Assembly (NCBI GenBank): GCA_944380765.1
Contig: CALWIO010000015.1
Location: 1 to 48,837, forward strand
DNA length: 48,837 nt
From: an uncultured Clostridia bacterium
GTDB lineage: Bacteria > Bacillota > Clostridia > Oscillospirales > Acutalibacteraceae
Direction: 5' to 3'
Both the position numbers and the translations under genes were made by a program. Shown piece after piece: positions 17,648-25,122 of this stretch (its first letter is position 1; each line of letters starts with the position of its first letter). The notes under the pieces are model-generated. The model was not told where the DNA came from and searched no databases. It saw only the letters and a program-made list of their open reading frames with translations.

Positions 17648-17970
17648 AATATCTCACCGAGCTTTACGGCGAGGCGGTAGGCGTTTTCACCGGAGCGCAG
17701 AACGGTTACCTCCTGCATTTCGGCACGGCGACGGGCGTCCTCGTCAAGAGCGGCGTTTTCGGCAAGCACAATGCAGGCGCAGTCCGCAAGCACGCAGACC
17801 GCCACAGCGTTCACATTTCCCATAACGGTAAGCCAGCAGTCGCCGCTTTGCGCCCTGCCCATAACCCAGCTTAAAAGGTCGCCGCAGTAACCGCCCGTTA
17901 CCTCTCTTGATAAATCGCCCTCAACCAGAACCGAAAGCTCCAGTTTTTCAATAATGTCTTTTACTGTCAT
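17644..17970 (-). CDS. DRTGG-domain protein (second copy)
   Basis: A 108-residue single-domain protein resembling the DRTGG domain found near the N-terminus of some phosphotransacetylases and in CBS-domain proteins. SREVTGGYCGDLLSWVMG near residues 21-38 is the core, followed by ITV-type strands and a small C-terminal alpha/beta part. The fold probably binds a small ligand. It overlaps the upstream hydrogenase-like gene by 4 bp (ATGA) and the downstream PHP gene by 4 bp, so its translation is coupled to both. It shares its plan with the 116-residue DRTGG protein at the head of the operon. Confidence 0.8.
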   Translation of the reverse strand: MTVKDIIEKLELSVLVEGDLSREVTGGYCGDLLSWVMGRAQSGDCWLTVMGNVNAVAVCVLADCACIVLAENAALDEDARRRAEMQEVTVLRSGENAYRLAVKLGEIL

Positions 17971-19262
17971 TCTTTGTCCTCTGGTGTTCTGAACGGCGCG
18001 GGGATAAACACCTCGGCGCCCTTCTTGTCTTTAAGTGAAAATACGCAGTCGGAAATGTCCGCCTTGCCGAGCACTATGTCCTCGGCAAAGGACTTGCACG
18101 AGGGCGAACCGCACATTCCGCAGTCAAGCCCCGGCAGGGATTCAGAAATCGACTTTATATCGTTCATTTTAAGCATAGCTTCGCCAATGTTGTCGGCAAG
18201 GCGCCAGGGAGAAGCTTCCAGCGGCTTTTCCCAGTGCATTTCCTTGGGAACGCTGTCATATTCCAGATGATTGCAGGAAACGGGCATGTATTTTCTGAGC
18301 CGGTGAAGCCTCGCTTTTGCCACAAAGGGATTTTCAACGGTCAGCGGACCGCCTACGCAGCCTCCGTAGCAGGCGTTAAGCTCAATAAATTCCAAATCGT
18401 TGAGCTTTTCGTTTTCAAGCTCTTCAAGCACCTTTATTACATTTTCAATGCCGTCGGCGGCAAGATAGCGCTCCTTTAAAAGAGCCGAAGCCTCTCCGCC
18501 GGAGGAAGCCCAGCTTACGCCGATAATTCCCGACTCGCTCAGCGGCTCTATTTCGTTCAGCTTATCCATCTGCTGAAACAGAACGGGATAAATATCGTTT
18601 ATTCCGAAAACGCCGTTTACATCGGATTTTTCCTTGCATAGCGGCTGCTTAATGGCTGAAATCTTCGCCGTGCAGGGCGAAATAAAGAACACGCCGATGT
18701 CCTCGTCGGGCAGGCCTGTTTCACGCCGCGCCTTTTCCCTCGCAAGGCGTGCCGCCTCCTCCATGGGGGAGTTCAGGTCCAGCACATTTCCTATAAGGTT
18801 GGGAAAGCGTACTCTTATAAGCCGCACAACCGCCGGGCAGGCGGAGGATATAACGGGAGTTTTCGTGCTTTTCATCGAAAGCAGTATTCTCGTAGCCTCG
18901 CTTACGCGCTCCGCTCCGGCGGAAACCTCGAACACATCGTCAAAGCCGAGCCTTTTAAGCCCCGTCAGAACATAGTCCTTATCGTCAAGATTGTTGAACT
19001 GCCCGTAAAGCGAGGGCGCCGGCAGAGCCACGCGGTATTTGTATTCAAGTATTTCGTTAAACGAATATTTTTCGGCGCATTTAGCGTGATAGGGGCAAAT
19101 CCGGATACACTCGCCGCAGTCAATACATCTTTCGGGATTTATGTGAGCCTTGCCCTCGCGCACTCGTATAGCCTGAGTGGGACAGCGCTTCAAACAGCTT
19201 ACGCAGCCCTTGCATTTTGACTCGTCAAGATATACCGAATGGAAAAAATTTCCCTCTTTCAT
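17967..19262 (-). CDS. [FeFe]-hydrogenase-domain sensory protein (HydS/group C-like)
   Basis: A 431-residue protein. Two [4Fe-4S] motifs open it (CKGCVSCLKRCP and CIDCGECIRICP, about 15-62). A hydrogenase large-subunit domain follows (about 75-355), and a final Cys cluster CGMCGSPSCKSF plus a later Cys (about 373-400) forms an extra Fe-S domain. The H-cluster loops are altered: SSACPA for TSCCPGW, SPCTAK for the second, NACYGGCVGG for the third. All four cluster-binding Cys are present, but the Cys that relays protons in active enzymes is Ala, as described for HydS-type hydrogenases. It is therefore probably a sensor or slow enzyme. Start ATG at 19262 with GAGG 8 nt upstream; a TTG six bases earlier lacks support. 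Confidence 0.88.
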   Translation of the reverse strand: MKEGNFFHSVYLDESKCKGCVSCLKRCPTQAIRVREGKAHINPERCIDCGECIRICPYHAKCAEKYSFNEILEYKYRVALPAPSLYGQFNNLDDKDYVLTGLKRLGFDDVFEVSAGAERVSEATRILLSMKSTKTPVISSACPAVVRLIRVRFPNLIGNVLDLNSPMEEAARLAREKARRETGLPDEDIGVFFISPCTAKISAIKQPLCKEKSDVNGVFGINDIYPVLFQQMDKLNEIEPLSESGIIGVSWASSGGEASALLKERYLAADGIENVIKVLEELENEKLNDLEFIELNACYGGCVGGPLTVENPFVAKARLHRLRKYMPVSCNHLEYDSVPKEMHWEKPLEASPWRLADNIGEAMLKMNDIKSISESLPGLDCGMCGSPSCKSFAEDIVLGKADISDCVFSLKDKKGAEVFIPAPFRTPEDKE

Positions 19263-19278
19263 TATCAAAGCCTCATTC

Positions 19279-19701
19279 TTATGTATTAAAAACTTTCAGG
19301 TACATGGTAGTGCCTTCACCGACTTTTGTGTCAATTTTCATTTCGTCGGTGTATTTTTTTATGTTGGGCAGTCCCATGCCTGCGCCGAAGCCCAGCGAAC
19401 GGATATTGTCCGGCGCGGTGGAGTAGCCCTCCTGCATGGCGAGGGCGACATCGGGAATACCGGGGCCGTGGTCGGTCAGCACCATGCTGATACATTCGGG
19501 AGAAATCTCAATGTCAATCTGACCGCCTCCGGCGTGAATAACCAGATTTATTTCGGCTTCATAAAGGGCGATTACCGCCTTGCGCACAACATCGTGACCG
19601 AAGCCCAGATCTTTCAGCGTTTTCTTTACCGAGCCGGAAGCCTCTCCCGCCCGTGTAAAGTCGTCGCCGGGCACATCAAAGTGCAGGTTGATGCTGCTCA
19701 T
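19279..19701 (-). CDS. RsbW/SpoIIAB-type ATP-binding (anti-sigma-like) protein
   Basis: A 140-residue GHKL ATPase domain standing alone. The N box is ALYEAEINLVIHAGGG near residues 45-60, the G1 box is LTDHGPGIPD near 74-84, and the G2 area is LGFGAGMGLPNIKKYTD near 102-118. This is the fold of anti-sigma factor kinases such as RsbW and SpoIIAB. Start ATG at 19701 overlaps the upstream DRTGG gene by 4 bp, with GGGGAGG upstream. In this operon it probably turns a redox or H2 signal from the hydrogenase-like protein into a kinase or binding output. The target is unknown. Confidence 0.85.
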   Translation of the reverse strand: MSSINLHFDVPGDDFTRAGEASGSVKKTLKDLGFGHDVVRKAVIALYEAEINLVIHAGGGQIDIEISPECISMVLTDHGPGIPDVALAMQEGYSTAPDNIRSLGFGAGMGLPNIKKYTDEMKIDTKVGEGTTMYLKVFNT

Positions 19702-20048
19702 TTAAGCGAACCTCCCCGAAGTCCTTTTTCGTAAAGCATACCGCAGGAGGCGAACATAGCGTGCTTTGTGGACATAAGCACAATATCCCTGCTCTCAGCG
19801 AGCTTAATAATGCTTTCGTCGGGGTGTTTTCCGCGGACAAATACAATGCACTGCATATCCATCATCTCAGCGGTTCTCACAACCTGAGGGTTAATAAGAC
19901 CGGAAAGCAGAACCGCCTGCTCTTTTACATAGGCGAGCACATCGCTCATCATATCGCTTCCGCACGCCGTAAAAACATCCCGGTCCATAAACTCCTCGCC
20001 GCAGATAACCTCCGCGTCAAGAATATCCCTTATTTCGTAAACTTTCAT
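19698..20048 (-). CDS. DRTGG-domain protein (first copy, operon head)
   Basis: A 116-residue protein of the DRTGG type: DRDVFTACGSDMMSDVLAYV near residues 22-41 matches the core position of the second copy (17644-17970). It is followed by LLSGLINPQVVRTAEMMD and IVFVRGKHPDE. Probably a small ligand-binding module. The ATG at 20048 has a GGAGGA ribosome binding site and follows the promoter at 20108-20136, so this is the first gene of the operon. Confidence 0.8.
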   Translation of the reverse strand: MKVYEIRDILDAEVICGEEFMDRDVFTACGSDMMSDVLAYVKEQAVLLSGLINPQVVRTAEMMDMQCIVFVRGKHPDESIIKLAESRDIVLMSTKHAMFASCGMLYEKGLRGGSLK

Positions 20049-20107
20049 ATAAATTCCTCCTGCGTTCTGCGGGTAAATTTTTAATGCGCATAAATATATG
20101 TATTATA

Positions 20108-20136
20108 ATTATACACTATTGAATATATCATTACAA
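20108..20136 (-). promoter_or_regulatory. Promoter of the hydrogenase-like signalling operon
   Basis: Minus strand: TTGTAA (20136-20131), a 17-bp spacer and perfect TATAAT (20113-20108), giving a leader of about 50 nt before the ATG at 20048. The palindrome at 20145-20176 begins 8 bp upstream of the -35. Confidence 0.75.
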
Positions 20137-20144
20137 CCGAACAC

Positions 20145-20176
20145 TTTACCGAATTACCGGGGCGTTATTCGGTAAA
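20145..20176. promoter_or_regulatory. 10-bp-arm palindrome, candidate regulator site
   Basis: TTTACCGAAT (20145-20154) and ATTCGGTAAA (20167-20176) are perfect inverted copies, 12 bp apart. The site lies just upstream of the operon promoter and downstream of the terminator of the neighbouring gene, so it is not needed for termination. It does not match the Rex consensus (TTGTTAA-type arms). The position suits an activator, but the factor is unknown. Confidence 0.5.
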
Positions 20177-20179
20177 ATG

Positions 20180-20216
20180 CACAACAAAAAGCGCCCGGAC
20201 TTTCCGCCCGGACGCT
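20180..20216 (-). terminator. Terminator of the transporter / 305-aa operon
   Basis: On the minus strand AGCGTCCGG (20216-20208) pairs with CCGGGCGCT (20198-20190) with one G-U pair, followed by TTTTTGTTGTG. It lies 15 bp after the stop of the gene at 20232. Confidence 0.85.
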
Positions 20217-20231
20217 CTAAAACAGGTTATA

Positions 20232-21149
20232 TTATTTGTAGAAGCCGTAAAGTGAAGAAGTGTCGGTAGCCGAGTTGTCAACATACCATGAGCTTCCTAT
20301 TCTGACTACCACAATATCGGCGGAGGTTACCGCGTTATTGTTCTGGTCCTTAACCTCAACGGTGTAGCTTTTTACTTCCTCAATGCTGTCGGCGGTTGTG
20401 CCTACAAGTTCAAGGTAGCCGCTGTCGAGAGCCGCCTTGTAGCTGTCAAGGCTTATATCGTTCTCAGACTTAACCGAGGCGGTGAATTTATAATCCTCAC
20501 CGTAGGCGGTCTGATATGCGCCGGTGGATTTAAAGCTGATTTGTTCGCCGGTGTTTTCGTCAAACTCGTCAACCGTACCCGTAAGCGTCTTGCCGTAGGT
20601 AGAAACATTGCTTTCAAGGGCGGTGAACATAATCTCGTCGGTTATGTAGTCGTCGCCGAAAACCTCTTTGCGGACTTCAACCAGCTTGTCAAAGTAAGAG
20701 GTGAAAATCCTGTCGTAATCGTCCCAGCCGGAAGCGGCAAGAGCTACATAGTAATCATACATTGTGTCAATTACCTGACCTTGAAGCGCGCCGTTGTCAT
20801 TTTTTGACTTTTCGCCCATATATGACTCGTCATTATAGCCTTTGAGGTCTTTTGTATCGTCGCCCGGCTTGTATCCTGCCTCACGGTAAATAACGGGATA
20901 CATATACTGCTGACGGATAAAGTCGCCGTATTTTTCGTTAAGGCTTAAAAGCGAAACCTTGTAGGCGTTGTAGCCGTCGCCGGTCTGAACAATGGTGTCG
21001 GCGTAGGTTCTCGCCACCTCGTCCGGGTGGAAAGCCACATATTTTGATTTAAAGGTAAGAGCCACAATAACGGACAGAAGCACCGCTATGGCCACAAACA
21101 GCGCCACCGCGTAAACTTTAAGGCTGAAAGGCTTTTTGTTGTTTTCCAT
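20232..21149 (-). CDS. Membrane-anchored extracytoplasmic protein, unknown function
   Basis: A 305-residue protein with a short basic N-terminus, one hydrophobic segment (about 12-32) and a large acidic, Tyr/Asp/Ser-rich outside part. There is no lipobox Cys at the end of the hydrophobic stretch, so it is likely a signal anchor. A C-terminal stretch, VKDQNNNAVTSADIVVVRIG then SSWYVDNSA, looks like a small beta domain of the type that ends secreted proteins of Clostridia. GGAGGA precedes the ATG at 21149, which is 12 bp after the transporter stop, so the two are in one operon. No family was recognised. It may be a surface partner of the transporter. Confidence 0.72.
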   Translation of the reverse strand: MENNKKPFSLKVYAVALFVAIAVLLSVIVALTFKSKYVAFHPDEVARTYADTIVQTGDGYNAYKVSLLSLNEKYGDFIRQQYMYPVIYREAGYKPGDDTKDLKGYNDESYMGEKSKNDNGALQGQVIDTMYDYYVALAASGWDDYDRIFTSYFDKLVEVRKEVFGDDYITDEIMFTALESNVSTYGKTLTGTVDEFDENTGEQISFKSTGAYQTAYGEDYKFTASVKSENDISLDSYKAALDSGYLELVGTTADSIEEVKSYTVEVKDQNNNAVTSADIVVVRIGSSWYVDNSATDTSSLYGFYK

Positions 21150-21161
21150 ATCTGCTCCTCC

Positions 21162-22634
21162 TTACGCTTCTTCGCCGGTCTTGTTAGCGGCTTCGCGGCG
21201 TTCCATAAGAGCTTTTGTAATGTTCTCTTTCTTTTCGCCTACCATATCGTAGAACAAAATCGGAACACCCTGAAGAATAACAAACACAGCGGGTATAATC
21301 GTGTAAATCATAAGCATTTTGTTAAGAGCCGAGTCGGTCTGAGCCGCGTAGGCTATGTTGGCGTCGGTGGATACCGCGTAACCCGACCAGGTGTATAAAA
21401 GCCAGGGGCCGAGTCCCTTTGTGAAAGCCGAGGCAATTTTTGAGAACAGACCGTAACCGGCGTAGGCGAGTCCCTCCTGGCGCTTGCCGGTTTTATACTC
21501 TATTTCGTCAACGCAGTCGGCAATCATGATGTTAGGAGTAACATTGGTGTTGCCGTGCTGAAGTCCGCAGAAGAAATTGAGAATAAGGAAGGGAATAATA
21601 AGGCCGTCGTTAAAGCCTATTCCTCTTGAAACAAGGAAAAGAATTGACAGCGAAGACGCGCCGTATACGCAGAAAAGAATGAAAGTCTGCTTTGTGCTGA
21701 ACTTTTTAAGCACAAGATTTACAAGCAGAGTGCCCACAGCGGTGCCTATGCCCATGGGCAGAAGCAACGCGAGCTTTAAGTCCTTTGAGCCGAGCAGGTA
21801 AATTGCTATGTAAAGCGAAACGGTGCCGTAAACGCCTCTGCCGAATCCGAACAGCTTTGTAAGCGAAACCATAAGCAGATTCTTGTGGGCGAAAACAACC
21901 TTTACCGCGTCTTTAAGGCTTACCTTTTCCTGAGTAAAGGGAATATTCTCCTTGTTGTTGGCAAAGAAAATCATTGTAAAAAGAATAAGTCCGAGAGCGC
22001 ACACGGCGGTTGAAATAACAAGGTCAAGACCCTGTCCCTCAGCGTTCTGGAACTGCTGCTGACCCATAACCGCTTTCATTATAAGGCCCACAACCAGAAT
22101 TACAACCATGCCGCCCGACTGACCGACCGAGCGCAAAAACGAGGCGATGGAAATCGCGCTGGAACGCTCAGAGGGATTCGGCGAGCAAAGCGAGCCGTAG
22201 CAGTTCGCGGGACTTTCAACAGCGCAGCTGAAAGCCGTGTAAAGCGAATAGACCACAAACATCCATATAATCGCGAGAGTCTGGCTGTTTGTGTTGGGTG
22301 CAACAAAAACAAGCATTGAGATTACGGCAAGGGGAACAACTCCGAAGCCCACCCACGGCATAACCTTGCCGAATTTTGTTCTGGTGTTGTCAACTAGATA
22401 GCCTATAACAAGCTCGCAGACAGCGCCGATAAAGCCGGCAATAAGGAAAACCATTGAAATGGCGTTACCCATGACAACCGAATCAAAGCCCTTGCCCTTA
22501 AAGGCAAAATCGGCAAAGAATGTGGCGGTGTAGTCAGGCATCCAGCCCGTCATAAGAGCCACGCCGAAAAGACCTATGCCAAAGGTAATTATTTCCGACT
22601 TTTTCAAGTACTTTTTGTTCGTTTTATCGGACAT
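21162..22634 (-). CDS. GPH-family cation:sugar symporter
   Basis: A 490-residue protein with about 12 hydrophobic segments and the family signature IGYLVDNTRTKFGKVMPW near residues 79-96. It is a paralogue of the symporter at 35-1399 but longer, with a charged C-terminal tail. No glycoside hydrolase is next to it, so the substrate (glycoside, pentoside or hexuronide) is open. An in-frame TTG lies at 22649, but its GGAGG is the ribosome binding site of the ATG at 22634, which is the start used here. Its own promoter lies at 22673-22701, and it is followed by the 305-residue anchored protein. Confidence 0.88.
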   Translation of the reverse strand: MSDKTNKKYLKKSEIITFGIGLFGVALMTGWMPDYTATFFADFAFKGKGFDSVVMGNAISMVFLIAGFIGAVCELVIGYLVDNTRTKFGKVMPWVGFGVVPLAVISMLVFVAPNTNSQTLAIIWMFVVYSLYTAFSCAVESPANCYGSLCSPNPSERSSAISIASFLRSVGQSGGMVVILVVGLIMKAVMGQQQFQNAEGQGLDLVISTAVCALGLILFTMIFFANNKENIPFTQEKVSLKDAVKVVFAHKNLLMVSLTKLFGFGRGVYGTVSLYIAIYLLGSKDLKLALLLPMGIGTAVGTLLVNLVLKKFSTKQTFILFCVYGASSLSILFLVSRGIGFNDGLIIPFLILNFFCGLQHGNTNVTPNIMIADCVDEIEYKTGKRQEGLAYAGYGLFSKIASAFTKGLGPWLLYTWSGYAVSTDANIAYAAQTDSALNKMLMIYTIIPAVFVILQGVPILFYDMVGEKKENITKALMERREAANKTGEEA

Positions 22635-22672
22635 AAAAGTATCCTCCAATTCTGCAAAAATCGTTAAAAAGT

Positions 22673-22701
22673 ATTATACAACACCAAAGCGTCATATTCA
22701 A
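22673..22701 (-). promoter_or_regulatory. Promoter of the second GPH transporter operon
   Basis: Minus strand: TTGAAT (22701-22696), a 17-bp spacer and perfect TATAAT (22678-22673), with the transporter ATG 38 bp downstream. Confidence 0.75.
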
Positions 22702-22787
22702 GCGGTTGTAATTCACAAAAAAACCGGCCTTTTTTCGTATAATTATACCTAAGCAAATTACAATATAATAATGAAAGGGGAATACTG

Positions 22788-23024
22788 ATGAAAAATCAAA
22801 AAATAAACAGCGGTAAAAAGGAAATAAATCTTGAAGCGGCGGTAACTCCCGTTATGGGCGAACCGGCTACTCCCGAGGAAATGGTAAACAAATACGGAAC
22901 GTATCAGATTCAGCCCACGGCGCAGGCGGAAAACGCTTTTCCGACGATTGCCCACGGCTTTCCGAAAAACGGAAAAATCAAACCGGCGCGCGCCCGCGTT
23001 AAAAATAAAGGAAAAAACTCTTAG
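22788..23024 (+). CDS. Small basic protein, unknown function
   Basis: A 78-residue protein with no membrane segment, Lys/Asn-rich ends and a Pro-containing middle (VMGEPATPEEMVNKYGTYQI, about 21-40), probably partly disordered. AAAGGGG is 8-9 nt before the ATG at 22788, and TATAAT sequences lie at 22738-22743 and 22764-22769, so expression is plausible. It is divergent from the transporter operon, alone on its strand. I recognise no family. Confidence 0.55.
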   Translation: MKNQKINSGKKEINLEAAVTPVMGEPATPEEMVNKYGTYQIQPTAQAENAFPTIAHGFPKNGKIKPARARVKNKGKNS

Positions 23025-23056
23025 GGCGAGGGGTAATCCGCCAATCGAAAACCAAA

Positions 23057-23084
23057 CCGCCGGCGTATCGGGATTTTCCGGCGG
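23057..23084. other. GC-rich hairpin after the small basic gene
   Basis: CCGCCGG (23057-23063) and CCGGCGG (23078-23084) form a 7-bp stem with a 14-nt loop. No U-run follows on the plus strand, so it is at best a weak terminator for the gene ending at 23024. Confidence 0.35.
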
Positions 23085-23180
23085 CAAAATAAAATGTTTA
23101 TAAAAGGGAATATTATGCGGTCGGTATTTTGCCGTATGCCCGTCTTTAAAAGGCGCTTACTCAAAGCTATATATTTAAGC

Positions 23181-23213
23181 AAAAAAAGTCCCGCGGCCAA
23201 AATGACCGCGGGA
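23181..23213 (-). terminator. Terminator of the aminotransferase / transketolase operon
   Basis: Minus strand: TCCCGCGG (23213-23206) pairs with CCGCGGGA (23196-23189), followed by CTTTTTTT. It lies about 48 bp after the stop of the last gene at 23261 and marks the end of the five-gene operon. Confidence 0.92.
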
Positions 23214-23260
23214 TAAGTTTTGTTTTTTCCGTTTCAGCTTTTGCCGTACGGGTTCGGGGA

Positions 23261-24067
23261 TTATTTTGCCAAAGCGCCTACTTCAAGCATATATCCGCCG
23301 ATTTGTCCGCCGAATTCGGGCGCACCGTCCATAATCAGGCGGCCTTTTTTAACGGCTTCAAGCATATCGTCGGTACCCAGCAGTATTCCCAAGGCGCTGT
23401 CAAGGCTGTCAAAGCGGAGCGTAAAGAAGGGCATGGCTCTCTTGTATTCTCCGCGTCCCGCGCGGGATTTGCCCGCCTTAACGCGTAGATAAGCGGAAAT
23501 CTGAGGATATCCGTTAACCGCCCAGGCGTAAACGCGGTCGGGACTTTTTGAAGCCCAGTCGTGAATATCGGCGTGGCCCATTTTGTTAAGCTGGCTTATT
23601 CCGCTTGAAAGCAGATAGAAAAAGCACTTAACCATAAGCTCCTTGGTGGCTTCGTCATCGGGCACGGTAGTTGCGCCTAAAAGCGACGACATTTTAAGCA
23701 GCGTCATTAAAAATGCCTTGAACGCTGAGAAATTCTTAACTACGCCCCTCATTTTGGGAAGCGTTGCGGGGCCTATCTTTCCTTTGAAAAATGCGTTCAT
23801 CGCTTCAATGCTCTTGAATTCAAGCTCAATGTGAGGCTTGGGGTCAACAACATTAAGATGAACAAGCCATTCCTCGCCGTTGACTACAAAGTGCATTCCC
23901 ACTTTTCCGCCCTCGGCGTCGGGGTCGAGCGCGCTGACCTGAATTACGGCGTGAACATGCGCGAACTGCTTTTTAAGCGAGGGCACATCGTTCGCGATAA
24001 CCTTAATAAGGGGCAGAGCGGCGTTAAAGAATATTTTATTTGAATAAAGCTCTTCCTGCTTGTGCAT
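23261..24067 (-). CDS. SCP2-like protein B (sterol-carrier-type fold), operon tail
   Basis: A 268-residue soluble protein that appears to contain two SCP2-like modules in tandem. The first ends LEFKSIEAMNAFFKGKI (about 100-116) and the second ends LRFDSLDSALGILLGTDDML followed by GRLIMDGAP (about 220-250). The repeated shape, a strand then an FxS-helix-NxxFxGxx-strand then a short helix, is the hydrophobic-ligand module of SCP2 proteins. It shares this plan with the 253-residue protein at the head of the operon (27342-28103). The ATG at 24067 follows the transketolase C subunit by 44 bp. It probably carries or presents a hydrophobic ligand for the enzymes encoded beside it. Family assignment is by pattern and moderately secure; function is inferred. 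Confidence 0.65.
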   Translation of the reverse strand: MHKQEELYSNKIFFNAALPLIKVIANDVPSLKKQFAHVHAVIQVSALDPDAEGGKVGMHFVVNGEEWLVHLNVVDPKPHIELEFKSIEAMNAFFKGKIGPATLPKMRGVVKNFSAFKAFLMTLLKMSSLLGATTVPDDEATKELMVKCFFYLLSSGISQLNKMGHADIHDWASKSPDRVYAWAVNGYPQISAYLRVKAGKSRAGRGEYKRAMPFFTLRFDSLDSALGILLGTDDMLEAVKKGRLIMDGAPEFGGQIGGYMLEVGALAK

Positions 24068-24111
24068 ATTATCAACTCTCTTTCCGAAGTATATTTTTTA
24101 ATGATGAAGTT

Positions 24112-25122
24112 TTATACTTCGTCGTCCCAGTTATCGTCAAGCTCAAAGTCCTTGCCCATAACCTCGCGGACAGCGTCGATAATACCGTTGGCGTCAATGC
24201 CTACGATGGACATAATATCCTCATGCAGACCGATGGGAGCGAACTTGTCGGGGTGGCCGAGCATTTTGAAAGCGCAGCCCTTGCCCGATTCAATCATAAC
24301 TTCGGCAACGGCGGAACCGAGTCCACCGATAACCGAGTGGTCCTCAACCGTGATTATACGGCGGGTTTCCTGAACGGCTTTGAGAATAGCCTCTCTGTCG
24401 ATAGGCTTAATGGTGTGCATGTTGAGCACTCTTACTTTAAGCCCGTCGGCGTTTTCAAGGAATTTTGCCGCTTCGCGCGCCTGGAAAGCGCAGGAGCCGC
24501 AGGCGATAACGGTAATATCCGTACCGGGGTGAAGCTCAACCGCTTTTCCTACCTCAAATCCGTAGTCCTCGCTGTCATAAAGCACACGGTCAAAGCCGCG
24601 GTTAATGCGTATGTAGTAAGGGCCGAAATTCTCGTAAGCCGCGCGTATGACATTGGCGGTTTCGTAACCGTCGGCAGGGCAGATTACGGTAAGGTTGGGC
24701 ATTGAGCGGGCAACCGCAAGGTCAACAATGGCGTGATGGGTTGAACCCGCCTGACCGAACGATGTACCCGAGTGGGTGGCTATGATTTTAGCGTTGACAT
24801 TCTGATAGCAGATGTCGGTGTGAAGCTGGTCCGCTGCGCGCAGAGAAGCGAAAACCGAGAAGGTCGAGGCAAAGGGAACAAGTCCCGCTCTCGCCATACC
24901 GGCGGCAACGCCCAGCATATTCTGCTCCGCTATGCCCACATTGAAAACTCTGTCGGGGCAGGCGTTGGTGAAGTCCTGAAGCTTTGTAGAGGTGGCAAGG
25001 TCGGCGGTAACCGCTACTATTTCCTTGTGCTCTTTGGCAAGCTCAGCAAGCGTTTTGCCGTAGATTTCCGAAGTGGAAAGCTCGGGCGTTTCTATAACAT
25101 TATAAACAAATCCTCCGGCCAT
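24112..25122 (-). CDS. Transketolase, C-terminal (pyrimidine-binding/TKC) subunit
   Basis: 336 residues, the usual size of a separate C-terminal transketolase subunit. It carries the pyrimidine-binding domain with FNVGIAEQNMLGVAAGMA near residues 60-77 (the Glu activates thiamine diphosphate), THSGTSFGQAGSTHHAIVDL near 115-134, and the TKC domain from about 195. The ATG at 25122 overlaps the stop of the N-terminal subunit (TAATG), so the two halves are translated in balance. The place is unusual: an aminotransferase and SCP2-like genes rather than pentose-phosphate genes. A housekeeping transketolase cannot be excluded. Confidence 0.9.
   Translation of the reverse strand: MAGGFVYNVIETPELSTSEIYGKTLAELAKEHKEIVAVTADLATSTKLQDFTNACPDRVFNVGIAEQNMLGVAAGMARAGLVPFASTFSVFASLRAADQLHTDICYQNVNAKIIATHSGTSFGQAGSTHHAIVDLAVARSMPNLTVICPADGYETANVIRAAYENFGPYYIRINRGFDRVLYDSEDYGFEVGKAVELHPGTDITVIACGSCAFQAREAAKFLENADGLKVRVLNMHTIKPIDREAILKAVQETRRIITVEDHSVIGGLGSAVAEVMIESGKGCAFKMLGHPDKFAPIGLHEDIMSIVGIDANGIIDAVREVMGKDFELDDNWDDEV

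Noticed and set aside
19177..19734. A 185-codon open frame on the plus strand opposite the RsbW-like gene
   Set aside because: The minus strand encodes an ATPase with clear N and G boxes here, so the plus-strand frame is a shadow.
20145..20176. A second terminator after the 305-residue protein gene
   Set aside because: A full terminator already lies at 20180-20216, and no U-run follows these arms, so a regulatory palindrome is more likely.
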